A DNA stretch of 64,000 nucleotides from positions 1-64,000 of the forward strand of contig NZ_JAHKPU010000019.1 in NCBI RefSeq assembly GCF_018860505.1, read 5' to 3'. Below, piece after piece: positions 1 to 7,723 of the stretch. A program made the position numbers and the translations under genes. The notes below the pieces were generated by a model. The model had not been told where the DNA came from and did not search any database. It was given only the letters and a program-made list of their open reading frames with translations. Within the stretch, counting starts at the first letter, position 1. Each line of letters begins with the position of its first letter. The DNA comes from Pacificibacter marinus. Lineage in GTDB: Bacteria; Pseudomonadota; Alphaproteobacteria; Rhodobacterales; Rhodobacteraceae.

Positions 1-58
1 TCTAGCCGAACCCGCAGTCGTTGCCGATTTGATCGATGGGTCGATTTATAACGCCTAA
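1..58 (+). CDS. C-terminal end of an unidentified protein (partial)
   Basis: An open frame enters from the left edge (first full codon at base 2) and ends at a TAA at 56-58. The last residues read LAEPAVVADLIDGSIYNA, which look like real protein, and a long hairpin lies 24 bases after the stop, as expected at the end of a gene. Eighteen residues are too few to name the protein. Confidence 0.5.
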   Translation, partial: LAEPAVVADLIDGSIYNA

Positions 59-81
59 AACAGCCCGCCTCGACACTATGA

Positions 82-115
82 AAGGCCGTGCACTCAAAAC
101 TGAGCGTGCGGCCTT
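82..115 (+). terminator. Strong hairpin after the left-edge gene
   Basis: Arms 82-96 and 101-115 pair over 15 positions with one mismatch and two G-T pairs around an AAAC loop. The sequence after the stem (ATTCATAAG) is only weakly T-rich. It most likely ends transcription of the gene stopping at 58. Confidence 0.55.
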
Positions 116-219
116 ATTCATAAGGCATCAGGCAGCACTAAGACGGATGCTCTGCATTTTTGAGCAGCCAAAAGGACTTATTAACCAAAAATTTGTCTCT
201 TTAAGCGCAATCTGGCCTC

Positions 220-1077
220 ATGGAAACGCAGATCATCACCGACCCTAAGCACTGGGATGGCCTTGCAAATTTGACGCAAGCCCCTTTACAGCAACGCTGG
301 CTTTACGGTGATGCGGTTCAACGCATCGGACGGGATGTGGTGCGATTGGCGGTCATTCACCAAGGTGAGCCTATAGCAATCGCGCAAATTGTGCAGCGTA
401 AAATAATGGGGTTTGAGGTCTCTCTGACCAGCCGCGGACCTGTATTCTTGCAAAGCGGTCATTCAAATGATGTGCTGCGCTCTTTACGATCCACGCTAAA
501 AACAGTCTCGTTCAAACTAATGTCTCCAGAGACCCGCTTGCGACGTCTGTCACTCTCTCCCAAGCCACAGATTTGCGAATTGGACTTAAGTCTTGATCTG
601 CAAGACCTGCGCGCAGCTCAGCACCCCAAATGGCGTAACGCATTGAAAAAGGCCGAAGCGTCACGGTTGAAAGTCGCCCAGACCACCGCAACGCCAGTTG
701 CGATCGCCCCACTGTTACAGCCAGAAAAAGCACGCCAATCCCAAGGGCAATATCGCGGTCTCCCACCTGAATTCACATTGGCTATTCAAAATGTTGCGCC
801 CAATTCCTTACTGCTTTTGCGCGCAAGTGACGCGCAAATGCTGTTCATCCGGCACGGCAATACCGCCAGCTATCACATGGGGTACAACGGACCTGACGGA
901 CGGAAAGTCAATGCCCATAACTTGATCCTTTGGGATGCAATCAAACGCTTGCAGAAACTTGGCGTGACGCGCCTTGATCTTGGCACCATTGATCCCAAAC
1001 GCGCCCATAATTTGGCGCGTTTCAAACAACGCAGCGGGGCACAGACCCGTCAGCTTGGTTCTGCTCAATTTCTATAG
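220..1077 (+). CDS. GNAT/FemAB-like acyltransferase family protein
   Basis: The 285-residue protein has the look of the FemAB-like, double-GNAT proteins common in roseobacters. The middle carries basic HPKWRNALKKAE and the C-terminal half contains YHMGYNGPDGRKVNAHNL followed by LGVTRLDLGTI, both typical of the acyl-transfer fold (a small residue before the acceptor pocket, then a beta strand ending in LDLG). Such proteins move an acyl or aminoacyl group onto an amine, but the substrate cannot be told. The ATG at 220 is chosen because the frame has no better upstream start. It is a single gene and meets the pyrimidine block tail to tail across the hairpin at 1101-1123. Confidence 0.65.
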   Translation: METQIITDPKHWDGLANLTQAPLQQRWLYGDAVQRIGRDVVRLAVIHQGEPIAIAQIVQRKIMGFEVSLTSRGPVFLQSGHSNDVLRSLRSTLKTVSFKLMSPETRLRRLSLSPKPQICELDLSLDLQDLRAAQHPKWRNALKKAEASRLKVAQTTATPVAIAPLLQPEKARQSQGQYRGLPPEFTLAIQNVAPNSLLLLRASDAQMLFIRHGNTASYHMGYNGPDGRKVNAHNLILWDAIKRLQKLGVTRLDLGTIDPKRAHNLARFKQRSGAQTRQLGSAQFL

Positions 1078-1094
1078 GCCAGTGACACCCAATG

Positions 1095-1123
1095 GAAAAA
1101 GGCCCCGAGCTGTGCTTGAGGCC
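1095..1123 (-). terminator. Terminator of the ABC-importer operon
   Basis: Arms 1101-1110 and 1114-1123 form a ten-position stem with one mismatch and a TGT loop. Read on the minus strand it is followed at once by a run of T (bases 1100-1096). It lies 27 bases beyond the stop of the substrate-binding protein and so ends the minus-strand operon. Confidence 0.75.
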
Positions 1124-1149
1124 TCTCGAAAGTTCCACGACTGGCGGGC

Positions 1150-2136
1150 TTATTTCATCATCATCATGTCAGTGATGTCAGATGTGTAAGCGCCGGTTGG
1201 TTCCATAGTGATCACAGGATCAGACCCGCCAGACAGCAAAGACGCAACTGTGCGATCATAGTCACCTATCTCAAGCGCGCCCGTAGAGCCCTCGATCAAC
1301 TTGGCCACTTCGCCCATCATACGGATTTGGTGCGCCTCAGATTGCGCGCCTGTCTCATCGTACTCTAGAACAATCTCAGCGGCCTCTTCTGGGTTCTCAG
1401 CAGCCCAAGTCCAGCCTGCCATGGACGCCTTAACAAAACGTGCCATTTTGTCTTTGAACGCCTCATCTGTCAGGCTCTCTTCCAAAACGTAAAGACCGTC
1501 TTCTAGGGTCGCAACACCTTGATCTTCGTATTTAAACGTAATCAAATCGTCAGCTGAAATACCCGCATCCAAAACCTGCCCGTACTCGTTGTAGGTCATA
1601 GTGGAAATACAGGCCGCTTGTTTTTGCAACAATGGATCAACGTTAAAGCCCTGCTTGAGAACGGTCACGCCGCCCTCAGATCCGTCAGTCGCAAGGCCCA
1701 GTTTTCCCATCCAGCTCAGGAACGGATATTCATTGCCATAAAACCAAACGCCGAGCGTTTTGTCAGCAAAATCCTCAGGCCCTTCAATACCGCTTTCTTT
1801 GAGGCAGGTCAGCATCATGCCTGAGGATTTGAAAGGCTGCGCAATGTTCACCACAGGCGCGCCATTTTCGCGCGCGGCCAAGGCAGATGGCATCCAGTCA
1901 ACCATCACATCTGCGCCGCCGCCAAGCAGCACTTGCACAGGCGCCACATCAGGGCCGCCAGGCTTGATCGTGACGTTCAAATCTTCGGCTTCATAAAGAC
2001 CTTTTTCCAGCGCCACATAATAGCCCGCGAACTGCGCTTGGGTGACCCATTTCAATTGCAGCGTCACATCGTCAGCGGCAAACGCGCCTGTTGTCATTGC
2101 AGCCAGCGCTGTCGCGCTCAAAAGTAGATTCTTCAT
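1150..2136 (-). CDS. ABC transporter substrate-binding protein, NMT1/ThiY-like
   Basis: This 328-residue periplasmic protein starts with a signal peptide (MKNLLLSATALAAMTTGAFA, cleavage near residue 20). The start of the mature part, VTLQLKWVTQAQFAGYYVALEKG, has the W-x-x-QAQFAGYYVA pattern of the NMT1/THI5 family, which binds pyrimidine-like ligands such as hydroxymethylpyrimidine. A GGAGG ribosome site stands 7 bases before the ATG. It is the last gene of a four-gene importer operon downstream of dihydropyrimidinase. The location in a pyrimidine-degradation locus suggests a pyrimidine or its degradation intermediate as ligand, which is inference. Confidence 0.85.
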   Translation of the reverse strand: MKNLLLSATALAAMTTGAFAADDVTLQLKWVTQAQFAGYYVALEKGLYEAEDLNVTIKPGGPDVAPVQVLLGGGADVMVDWMPSALAARENGAPVVNIAQPFKSSGMMLTCLKESGIEGPEDFADKTLGVWFYGNEYPFLSWMGKLGLATDGSEGGVTVLKQGFNVDPLLQKQAACISTMTYNEYGQVLDAGISADDLITFKYEDQGVATLEDGLYVLEESLTDEAFKDKMARFVKASMAGWTWAAENPEEAAEIVLEYDETGAQSEAHQIRMMGEVAKLIEGSTGALEIGDYDRTVASLLSGGSDPVITMEPTGAYTSDITDMMMMK

Positions 2137-2193
2137 AATACAACCTCCAAGTTGTTGAACTGCCGAGGTTTTCCCCGTGCAATTTGTCAGCGG

Positions 2194-2970
2194 TTACCCG
2201 CGTTGTGAGGGATGCCAAAAGGTCACCCTCTTTTCAATTAAAGCCACGACCCCATAAAGCGCCGTACCCGTCAAAGCCGATATGGTGATTTCAGCCCAAA
2301 CCATGTCCGTTGCCAAGCGCCCCATCTCTGTCGTGATGCGAAACCCCATTCCACGGATCGGAGAGCCAAAATATTCAGCAACAATCGCCCCAATCAACGC
2401 CAATGTGACGGCAATTTTCAAACCGTTGAACACAAATGGCAGTGCCGCCGGCAGGCGTAATTTCAAAAGCGTTGCGACATGCCCCGCCGCATAAGTGCGC
2501 ATCAGATCGCGCTGCATCGTATCGGTATCGGCAAGACCGCCAAGCGTATTCACCAACATCGGAAAGAACACCATAATCGCCACAACAGCAGCCTTGGAAT
2601 GCCAATCAAAGCCAAACCACATGACCATGATGGGCGCCAAGCCAACAATAGGCAGCGCGGCAAAGAAATTGGCCACTGGCAAAAGGCCGCGTTTGAGAAA
2701 GGCAAACCTATCGATCACCAAGGCCACAGCAATGCCTGCGAAACTGCCCATCCAAAGCCCGTTCAACGCGCCTTTCACGACTGTTTGCACCCAGTCGCCC
2801 CAAAGGATCGGCAAAGATCCGAAAATAGCAGCCCCAATAGCAGAGGGCGGCGGCAACAGTGCTGGTGATATGCCAAATACCATCACTGCGACTTCCCACA
2901 AAAGCAGAACCAAAAGGCCAAATCCGACGGGGTATGCGATGCGTTCAAACTTCGTGTCGACACGGGTCAT
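2194..2970 (-). CDS. ABC transporter permease (second of pair)
   Basis: The 258-residue inner-membrane protein belongs to the SsuC/TauC/ThiX permease type. About six hydrophobic segments are visible, and the ATPase-contact loop reads MRTYAAGHVATLLKLRLPAALP, close to the EAA consensus. Its start overlaps the stop of the preceding permease by four bases (ATGA at 2967-2970), so the two are probably translated together and form a heterodimeric channel. The 57-base gap to the substrate-binding gene has no terminator. Confidence 0.88.
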   Translation of the reverse strand: MTRVDTKFERIAYPVGFGLLVLLLWEVAVMVFGISPALLPPPSAIGAAIFGSLPILWGDWVQTVVKGALNGLWMGSFAGIAVALVIDRFAFLKRGLLPVANFFAALPIVGLAPIMVMWFGFDWHSKAAVVAIMVFFPMLVNTLGGLADTDTMQRDLMRTYAAGHVATLLKLRLPAALPFVFNGLKIAVTLALIGAIVAEYFGSPIRGMGFRITTEMGRLATDMVWAEITISALTGTALYGVVALIEKRVTFWHPSQRG

Positions 2971-3863
2971 ACTGGCTGCCCTCCCATGGCGCGGCGCAGG
3001 ATTTTTTCAATCGCTCCGACGGTGAAAATCAAAATTGCGGCCAATATAGCGGCGGCAAACAAAGCGGCCCACATGATCATCGGCTCACCAAATTGCGACC
3101 CAATCAACATGCGTGCCCCAAGGCCAGAAATCGCACTGGTGGACAACTCGCCTACCACAGCCCCGACAAAAGCGGCGGCAATGCTGACTTTCAATGAGGC
3201 AAAAAAGTAGGGCATAGACGCAGGAACCCGCAGCTTCCAAAACACGGCAGATCGTTTTGCCCCGTAGGTGCGCAGCAAATCCAACTGCATGTGATCAGGA
3301 CTTGTCAGCCCTTTGATCATACTGACCATCACGGGGAAAAAGCTTAAATAGGCCGCAATGATCGCCTTGGGGACAAGCAGCGACCCTGCCCCGATGGCAT
3401 TGCTCAGCACGACGATGATCGGCGCCAAAGCCACAATCGGAATGGTTTGCGAAATGATTGCCCAAGGCATCAGGCTGAGGCGTCCAACACGGCTGAGCAC
3501 GATCAAGGCCGCCATAGCGATGCCAACCACGACGCCTAAGGCAAAGCCCCAAAGCGTTGTTTTCAAAGTGATCGACCCTTGATAGATCATCGACCGTTTT
3601 GAGGTGATTTTCTTTTCAACAGTGGTGTCCCAAAGCTCCGCAGCCACTTGATGCGGCACAGGCAACAGAGGCCGATCTTGCTGCATGGTGTCCTTGACCA
3701 CTTCGGAAAAGCTTGGTTCTGTGCCTGCTCGCGCGGCCTGATCATAGGTCCATGTGGAATTCATCTTGATCGCCGCCGCGTACCAAACCACCACCAATAC
3801 GGCAACAACAGTCAGCACAGGCAAAACCGAATACGTAAAAGTTGAAGGCTTGCCCGGAATCAT
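2967..3863 (-). CDS. ABC transporter permease (first of pair)
   Basis: The 298-residue permease is related to its neighbour at 2194-2970, with the EAA-like loop LLRTYGAKRSAVFWKLRVPASMP. It is longer because an insert of about 60 residues (TWTYDQAARAGTEPSFSEVV and onward) stands between the first membrane segment and the channel domain, probably in the periplasm. The start overlaps the ATPase gene by four bases. It is translated with the other three importer genes. Confidence 0.88.
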   Translation of the reverse strand: MIPGKPSTFTYSVLPVLTVVAVLVVVWYAAAIKMNSTWTYDQAARAGTEPSFSEVVKDTMQQDRPLLPVPHQVAAELWDTTVEKKITSKRSMIYQGSITLKTTLWGFALGVVVGIAMAALIVLSRVGRLSLMPWAIISQTIPIVALAPIIVVLSNAIGAGSLLVPKAIIAAYLSFFPVMVSMIKGLTSPDHMQLDLLRTYGAKRSAVFWKLRVPASMPYFFASLKVSIAAAFVGAVVGELSTSAISGLGARMLIGSQFGEPMIMWAALFAAAILAAILIFTVGAIEKILRRAMGGQPV

Positions 3864-4636
3864 TCGTCATGCCCCGCGCGCAAACCATCACGCACACGAT
3901 GGGCAATTTGGATAAACTCTGCGCTGTCACGAATGTTCAAAGGTCGATCTTTGGGCAACGGACTGTCGATGATGTCTGTAATACGACCGGGGCGCGGCGA
4001 CATGACAACGATTTTGGTGCTCAGGTAAACGGCTTCGGGAATGGAATGCGTCACAAAGGCGATGGTCTTTTCCGTGCGTGCCCAGAGCTTTAGAACCTGT
4101 TCATTCAAGTGGTCGCGCACGATCTCGTCAAGTGCGCCGAAAGGTTCATCCATCAACAAGATGTCAGCGTCAAAAGCCAGCGCACGTGCAATCGACGCGC
4201 GCTGTTGCATACCGCCAGATAACTGCCAAGGGTACTTTTTCTCAAAGCCTGCAAGATCCACAAGCTCTAGCACTTTTCGAACACGTTCAGTCTGATCTTC
4301 TTTAGAAAATCCCATGATTTCGAGCGGTAGTTTCACATTTCCACCAATTGTCCGCCAAGGGTACAATCCTGCGGCCTGAAACACATAGCCATAAGATCGC
4401 GCCTTGCGCGCGTCTTCTGGTGACAATCCATTCACTGTCAAATCACCGCCAGTGGGTGTTTCCAGCCCAGCAATACAGCGCAAAAGTGTGGTTTTCCCAC
4501 AGCCAGACGGACCAATAAAGGACACGAAATCCCCTTTGTTGATCTCAAGGTTCACATTCTTGAGCGCATGGATCGGGCCATCGTTGGTTTGAAAGGTAAG
4601 GTCCACACCGGACACATCAATCACTGGCGAAGTCAT
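3860..4636 (-). CDS. ABC transporter ATP-binding protein
   Basis: The 258-residue cytoplasmic ATPase has all standard motifs: Walker A GPSGCGKTT near residue 42, signature LSGGMQQRASIARAL near 140, Walker B DILLMDEPFGALD, and the switch histidine in VTHSIPEAVYLS. It belongs to the TauB/SsuB/ThiZ type that serves NMT1-like binding proteins. It is the first gene of the importer and lies 84 bases after dihydropyrimidinase, separated by a hairpin. Confidence 0.92.
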   Translation of the reverse strand: MTSPVIDVSGVDLTFQTNDGPIHALKNVNLEINKGDFVSFIGPSGCGKTTLLRCIAGLETPTGGDLTVNGLSPEDARKARSYGYVFQAAGLYPWRTIGGNVKLPLEIMGFSKEDQTERVRKVLELVDLAGFEKKYPWQLSGGMQQRASIARALAFDADILLMDEPFGALDEIVRDHLNEQVLKLWARTEKTIAFVTHSIPEAVYLSTKIVVMSPRPGRITDIIDSPLPKDRPLNIRDSAEFIQIAHRVRDGLRAGHDE

Positions 4637-4692
4637 AACTGGTCTTTCTGGCCTGGCTTAGTGCTAGGTCCATTATTTGTCCCTGTCGCAAT

Positions 4693-4713
4693 GGGGGCCT
4701 TTTTCTGGCCCCC
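4693..4713 (-). terminator. GC-rich hairpin between hydA and the importer operon
   Basis: Seven perfect G-C/C-G pairs (4693-4699 with 4707-4713) close a seven-base loop. On the minus strand no T run follows, so it may be a partial terminator or an mRNA-stabilising stem that lowers transporter expression relative to hydA. Confidence 0.45.
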
Positions 4714-4720
4714 GCCGATC

Positions 4721-6175
4721 TTAAACCCCAGTTACGGGAATGCCTGTACGCTCCACTGGGCGCGGGGCTGTAAGGTCTTTCCATTTCGAAAGCGCGGTGT
4801 TCACGGTTGCATTGGCATCGCGAGCGACGAATTGACCATGACCTTCCTTGGCTTTCAGTTCACCATTATCAACAGCGACATAGCCACGGGTCAAAACATA
4901 ACGCGGTAGGCCTGTGACCTCGATACCCTCAAACACATTGTAATCAATGGCAGAGGCTTGCGCATCGGCAGAAATCGTTTTGCTGATTTTCGGATCCCAA
5001 ACGATTAAATCTGCATCGGCCCCAACAAGAACCGCACCCTTTTTAGGATAACAGTTGAGGATTTTCGCGATATTGGTCGAGGTCACCGCGACAAATTCGT
5101 TCATAGTGATGCGGCCAGTATTGACGCCTTTGGTCCACAAGACCGGCAAGCGATCTTCTAGCCCGCCAGTGCCGTTGGGAATTTTCGAGAAATCGCCGAT
5201 ACCATTGCGTTTTTGCTCTGTTGTAAAGGCGCAGTGATCAGTCGCCACGCAAGACAATGTGCCTGACGCCAGCCCAGCCCAAAGACTGTCTTGGTGCTGT
5301 TTATTGCGAAACGGTGGTGACATGACGCGGCGGGCAGCGTGGTCCCAGTCCTCGTGGAAGTATTCAGATTCGTCCAAGACAAGATGCTGCACCAAAGGTT
5401 CGCCCCACACCCGTTTGCCCTGCATTTTGGCACGGCGAATGGCTTCGTGGGATTCTTCGCAAGAGGTGTGCACCACATATAAAGGCGCGCCCGCCATATC
5501 GGCGATCATAATCGCGCGATTTGTCGCTTCGCCCTCAACCTGTGGGGGGCGCGAATAGGCGTGGCCTTCGGGGCCTGTATTGCCTTGCTCCAACAATTGC
5601 GCGGTCAACTCGGCAATCACATCGCCGTTTTCCGCGTGTACAAGCGGCGTCGCCCCAAGTTCGGCACAGCGTTTGAACGAGCTATAAAGTTCGTCATCAT
5701 TCACCATCAATGCGCCTTTATAGGCAAGGAAGTGCTTGAAAGTATTGATGCCTTTTTCTTCGGTGATGATTTTCATGTCCTCAAACACTTGCTCACCCCA
5801 CCAAGTGATCGCCATGTGGAAGGAATAATCACAAGACGCCTGAGCGGATTTATTATCCCAAACCTTCAGCGCATCGAGCAGGCTTTCACCTGGGCTTGGC
5901 AGGCAAAAATCGACCACCATCGTGGTGCCACCCGCAAGCGCCGCGCGTGTACCAGAGGCGAAATCATCTGCCGAATGCGTGCCCATAAACGGCATCTCAA
6001 GGTGTGTATGCGGGTCAATCCCGCCGGGCATGATGTAACAGCCCGTGGCATCAATCACCTCATCACCCGATAGATTTGGTCCGATTTCGATGATCTTCTC
6101 TCCGTCGATTTTCACATCAGCTTCATAGGTCAGATCGGCGGTGACAATCGTGCCGTTTTTGATCACTTTGGTCAT
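4721..6175 (-). CDS. hydA: Dihydropyrimidinase (D-hydantoinase)
   Basis: The 484-residue cytoplasmic amidohydrolase opens the ring of dihydrouracil or dihydrothymine to the N-carbamoyl-beta-amino acid, the second step of reductive pyrimidine breakdown. Visible family marks are the metal-binding GGIDPHTHLEMPFMGTHSADDF region near residue 55, the lysine that becomes carboxylated in NTFKHFLAYKGALM near 150, and the histidines of PLVHAENGD and LYVVHTSCEESHEA. The length is normal. A GGGAG ribosome site precedes the ATG. It lies between the carbamoyl hydrolase gene and the importer operon, all on the minus strand. Confidence 0.93.
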   Translation of the reverse strand: MTKVIKNGTIVTADLTYEADVKIDGEKIIEIGPNLSGDEVIDATGCYIMPGGIDPHTHLEMPFMGTHSADDFASGTRAALAGGTTMVVDFCLPSPGESLLDALKVWDNKSAQASCDYSFHMAITWWGEQVFEDMKIITEEKGINTFKHFLAYKGALMVNDDELYSSFKRCAELGATPLVHAENGDVIAELTAQLLEQGNTGPEGHAYSRPPQVEGEATNRAIMIADMAGAPLYVVHTSCEESHEAIRRAKMQGKRVWGEPLVQHLVLDESEYFHEDWDHAARRVMSPPFRNKQHQDSLWAGLASGTLSCVATDHCAFTTEQKRNGIGDFSKIPNGTGGLEDRLPVLWTKGVNTGRITMNEFVAVTSTNIAKILNCYPKKGAVLVGADADLIVWDPKISKTISADAQASAIDYNVFEGIEVTGLPRYVLTRGYVAVDNGELKAKEGHGQFVARDANATVNTALSKWKDLTAPRPVERTGIPVTGV

Positions 6176-6242
6176 ATTCAGTCTCCCGTTTTGAAATGCG
6201 GCGCGTCGTGGTTTGCGCGCCTGCTTTTTCGATATTCAATGT

Positions 6243-7499
6243 CTACTCGACGACTTCAGCCGTGGCCAAAACCGCATGCAACAAGACATCTGCACCTGCG
6301 GCGGCCCATTCGGGGCTGATCTCTTCGGCCTCGTTATGGCTTAGACCATCCACACAAGGACACATGATCATCGAAGTTGGGTATAAGTCATTGATCCAGC
6401 AGGCATCATGCCCTGCGCCAGAGACGATGTCCATATGGCTGTAGCCCAGTGTTTCGGCAGCTTTACGCACGGCGCTCACGCAGGTCTTATCAAAGGCGGG
6501 CGGATCGAATTGGCCTGAGACTTCGGTGTCCAGTGACACGCCGATTTCTTCGCATAGTTTTGGCGCGCGGTCATAGAATTCTTCCAACATCGCATCGATC
6601 ACGTCTTGTAAATGCGAGCGAAAATCGATGGTAAACACCACTTTGCCGGGGATAATGTTGCGCGAATTCGGGTAAACATCCACATGACCAATGGCGCCAA
6701 CAGCATTGGGCTGATGTTTCATCGCGATCTCGTGGACCAGCTCGGTGATCCGCGCCAAGCCGCGTCCTGCGTTTTTACGCATCGGCATGGGCGTTGACCC
6801 TGTGTGACTTTCTTTGCCCGTCACCGTACATTCGATCCAGCGCAGCCCTTGCCCGTGGGTGACCACGCCAATGTCTTTCTTTTCGGCTTCTAAAATAGGC
6901 CCTTGTTCGATGTGTAGCTCGAACATGGCGTGCATTTTTCGCGCGCCCACCTGTTCAGAACCAACCCAGCCAATCCGTTTCAATTCATCGCCAAAGCTCT
7001 TGCCTTCAGCATCAACACGATCGTAGGCCCAGTCTTGCGTATGCTTGCCCGCGAACACGCCAGAGGCCAACATAGCAGGCGCAAAGCGTGTGCCTTCTTC
7101 GTTGGTCCAGTTGGCGATCACGATGGGATGTTTGGTTTTCAGCCCAAGATCATTCATTGTGCGCACGGCCTCAAGCGCGCCAAGCACACCGAGAATACCG
7201 TCGTATTTGCCACCCGTGGGCTGCGTATCAAGGTGCGAGCCCATGTAAACTGGCAAAGCCTCGGGATCAGTGCCCGAACGTGTCGCGAACATATTGCCCA
7301 TCGTATCGACGCCCATGGTCATGTCCGCGGCCTCGCACCATGATTGAAACAAAGCGCGCCCTGCGGCGTCTTCATCGGTCAATGTCTGACGGTTGTTGCC
7401 GCCTGCAATGCCTGGGCCGATTTTGGCCATATCCATCAAAGAGTCCCAAAGACGCGCCCCATCGATCCGCATGTTGCTTTTATCTACTGAGCTGCTCAT
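6243..7499 (-). CDS. Zn-dependent hydrolase, probable beta-ureidopropionase (N-carbamoyl-amino acid hydrolase)
   Basis: The 418-residue protein belongs to the M20-like AllC/HyuC/PydC family, which cleaves the carbamoyl group from N-carbamoyl amino acids to release ammonia and CO2. The metal-site motifs are visible: YMGSHLDTQPTGGKYDGILG near residue 85, NEEGTRFAP near 125, and the late histidine in SGAGHDACWI. The start at 7499 is preferred to the upstream 7532 because GGAG stands 8 bases before it and the extra residues are basic and unlike the family. Context next to dihydropyrimidinase makes N-carbamoyl-beta-alanine the likely substrate. Confidence 0.88.
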   Translation of the reverse strand: MSSSVDKSNMRIDGARLWDSLMDMAKIGPGIAGGNNRQTLTDEDAAGRALFQSWCEAADMTMGVDTMGNMFATRSGTDPEALPVYMGSHLDTQPTGGKYDGILGVLGALEAVRTMNDLGLKTKHPIVIANWTNEEGTRFAPAMLASGVFAGKHTQDWAYDRVDAEGKSFGDELKRIGWVGSEQVGARKMHAMFELHIEQGPILEAEKKDIGVVTHGQGLRWIECTVTGKESHTGSTPMPMRKNAGRGLARITELVHEIAMKHQPNAVGAIGHVDVYPNSRNIIPGKVVFTIDFRSHLQDVIDAMLEEFYDRAPKLCEEIGVSLDTEVSGQFDPPAFDKTCVSAVRKAAETLGYSHMDIVSGAGHDACWINDLYPTSMIMCPCVDGLSHNEAEEISPEWAAAGADVLLHAVLATAEVVE

Positions 7500-7611
7500 C
7501 TTTTTTCTCCAATTTCTGGTCTTGAAACGCACAAATTCACTGCGGCGTTTTTGTTCTCGACAGTCCTGCCGATCATTCTACTTCAATGTGACACAATCAA
7601 CGGAGGACATC

Positions 7612-7698
7612 ATGTTTAAAGGTCTCACAACATCCATCGCAATCATCACCGGCCTTATGGTCGGCGCGCCTGCGCTTTTGATTCTGATGTTTGAGTGA
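7612..7698 (+). CDS. 28-residue single-span membrane peptide of unknown function
   Basis: A short frame with a very good ribosome site (CGGAGG, 6 bases before the ATG) encodes MFKGLTTS followed by one hydrophobic stretch that ends in LILMFE. The peptide is one transmembrane segment with a basic residue at the start and an acidic one at the end. It stands alone on the plus strand between two minus-strand catabolic genes and its stop codon lies within a terminator stem. I do not recognise it. The strong ribosome site and terminator make it more likely real than chance. Confidence 0.5.
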   Translation: MFKGLTTSIAIITGLMVGAPALLILMFE

Positions 7699-7718
7699 CC
7701 CCGAGCGGGATCACTCAA
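7691..7718. terminator. Bidirectional terminator
   Basis: TTGAGTGA at 7691-7698 pairs perfectly with TCACTCAA at 7711-7718, and CCCG/CGGG pairs inside after one mismatch, around an AG loop. It separates the plus-strand 28-residue peptide gene from the convergent end of the aminotransferase gene at 7724. GGGTTTTAG follows on the plus strand. Confidence 0.65.
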
Positions 7719-7723
7719 GGGTT

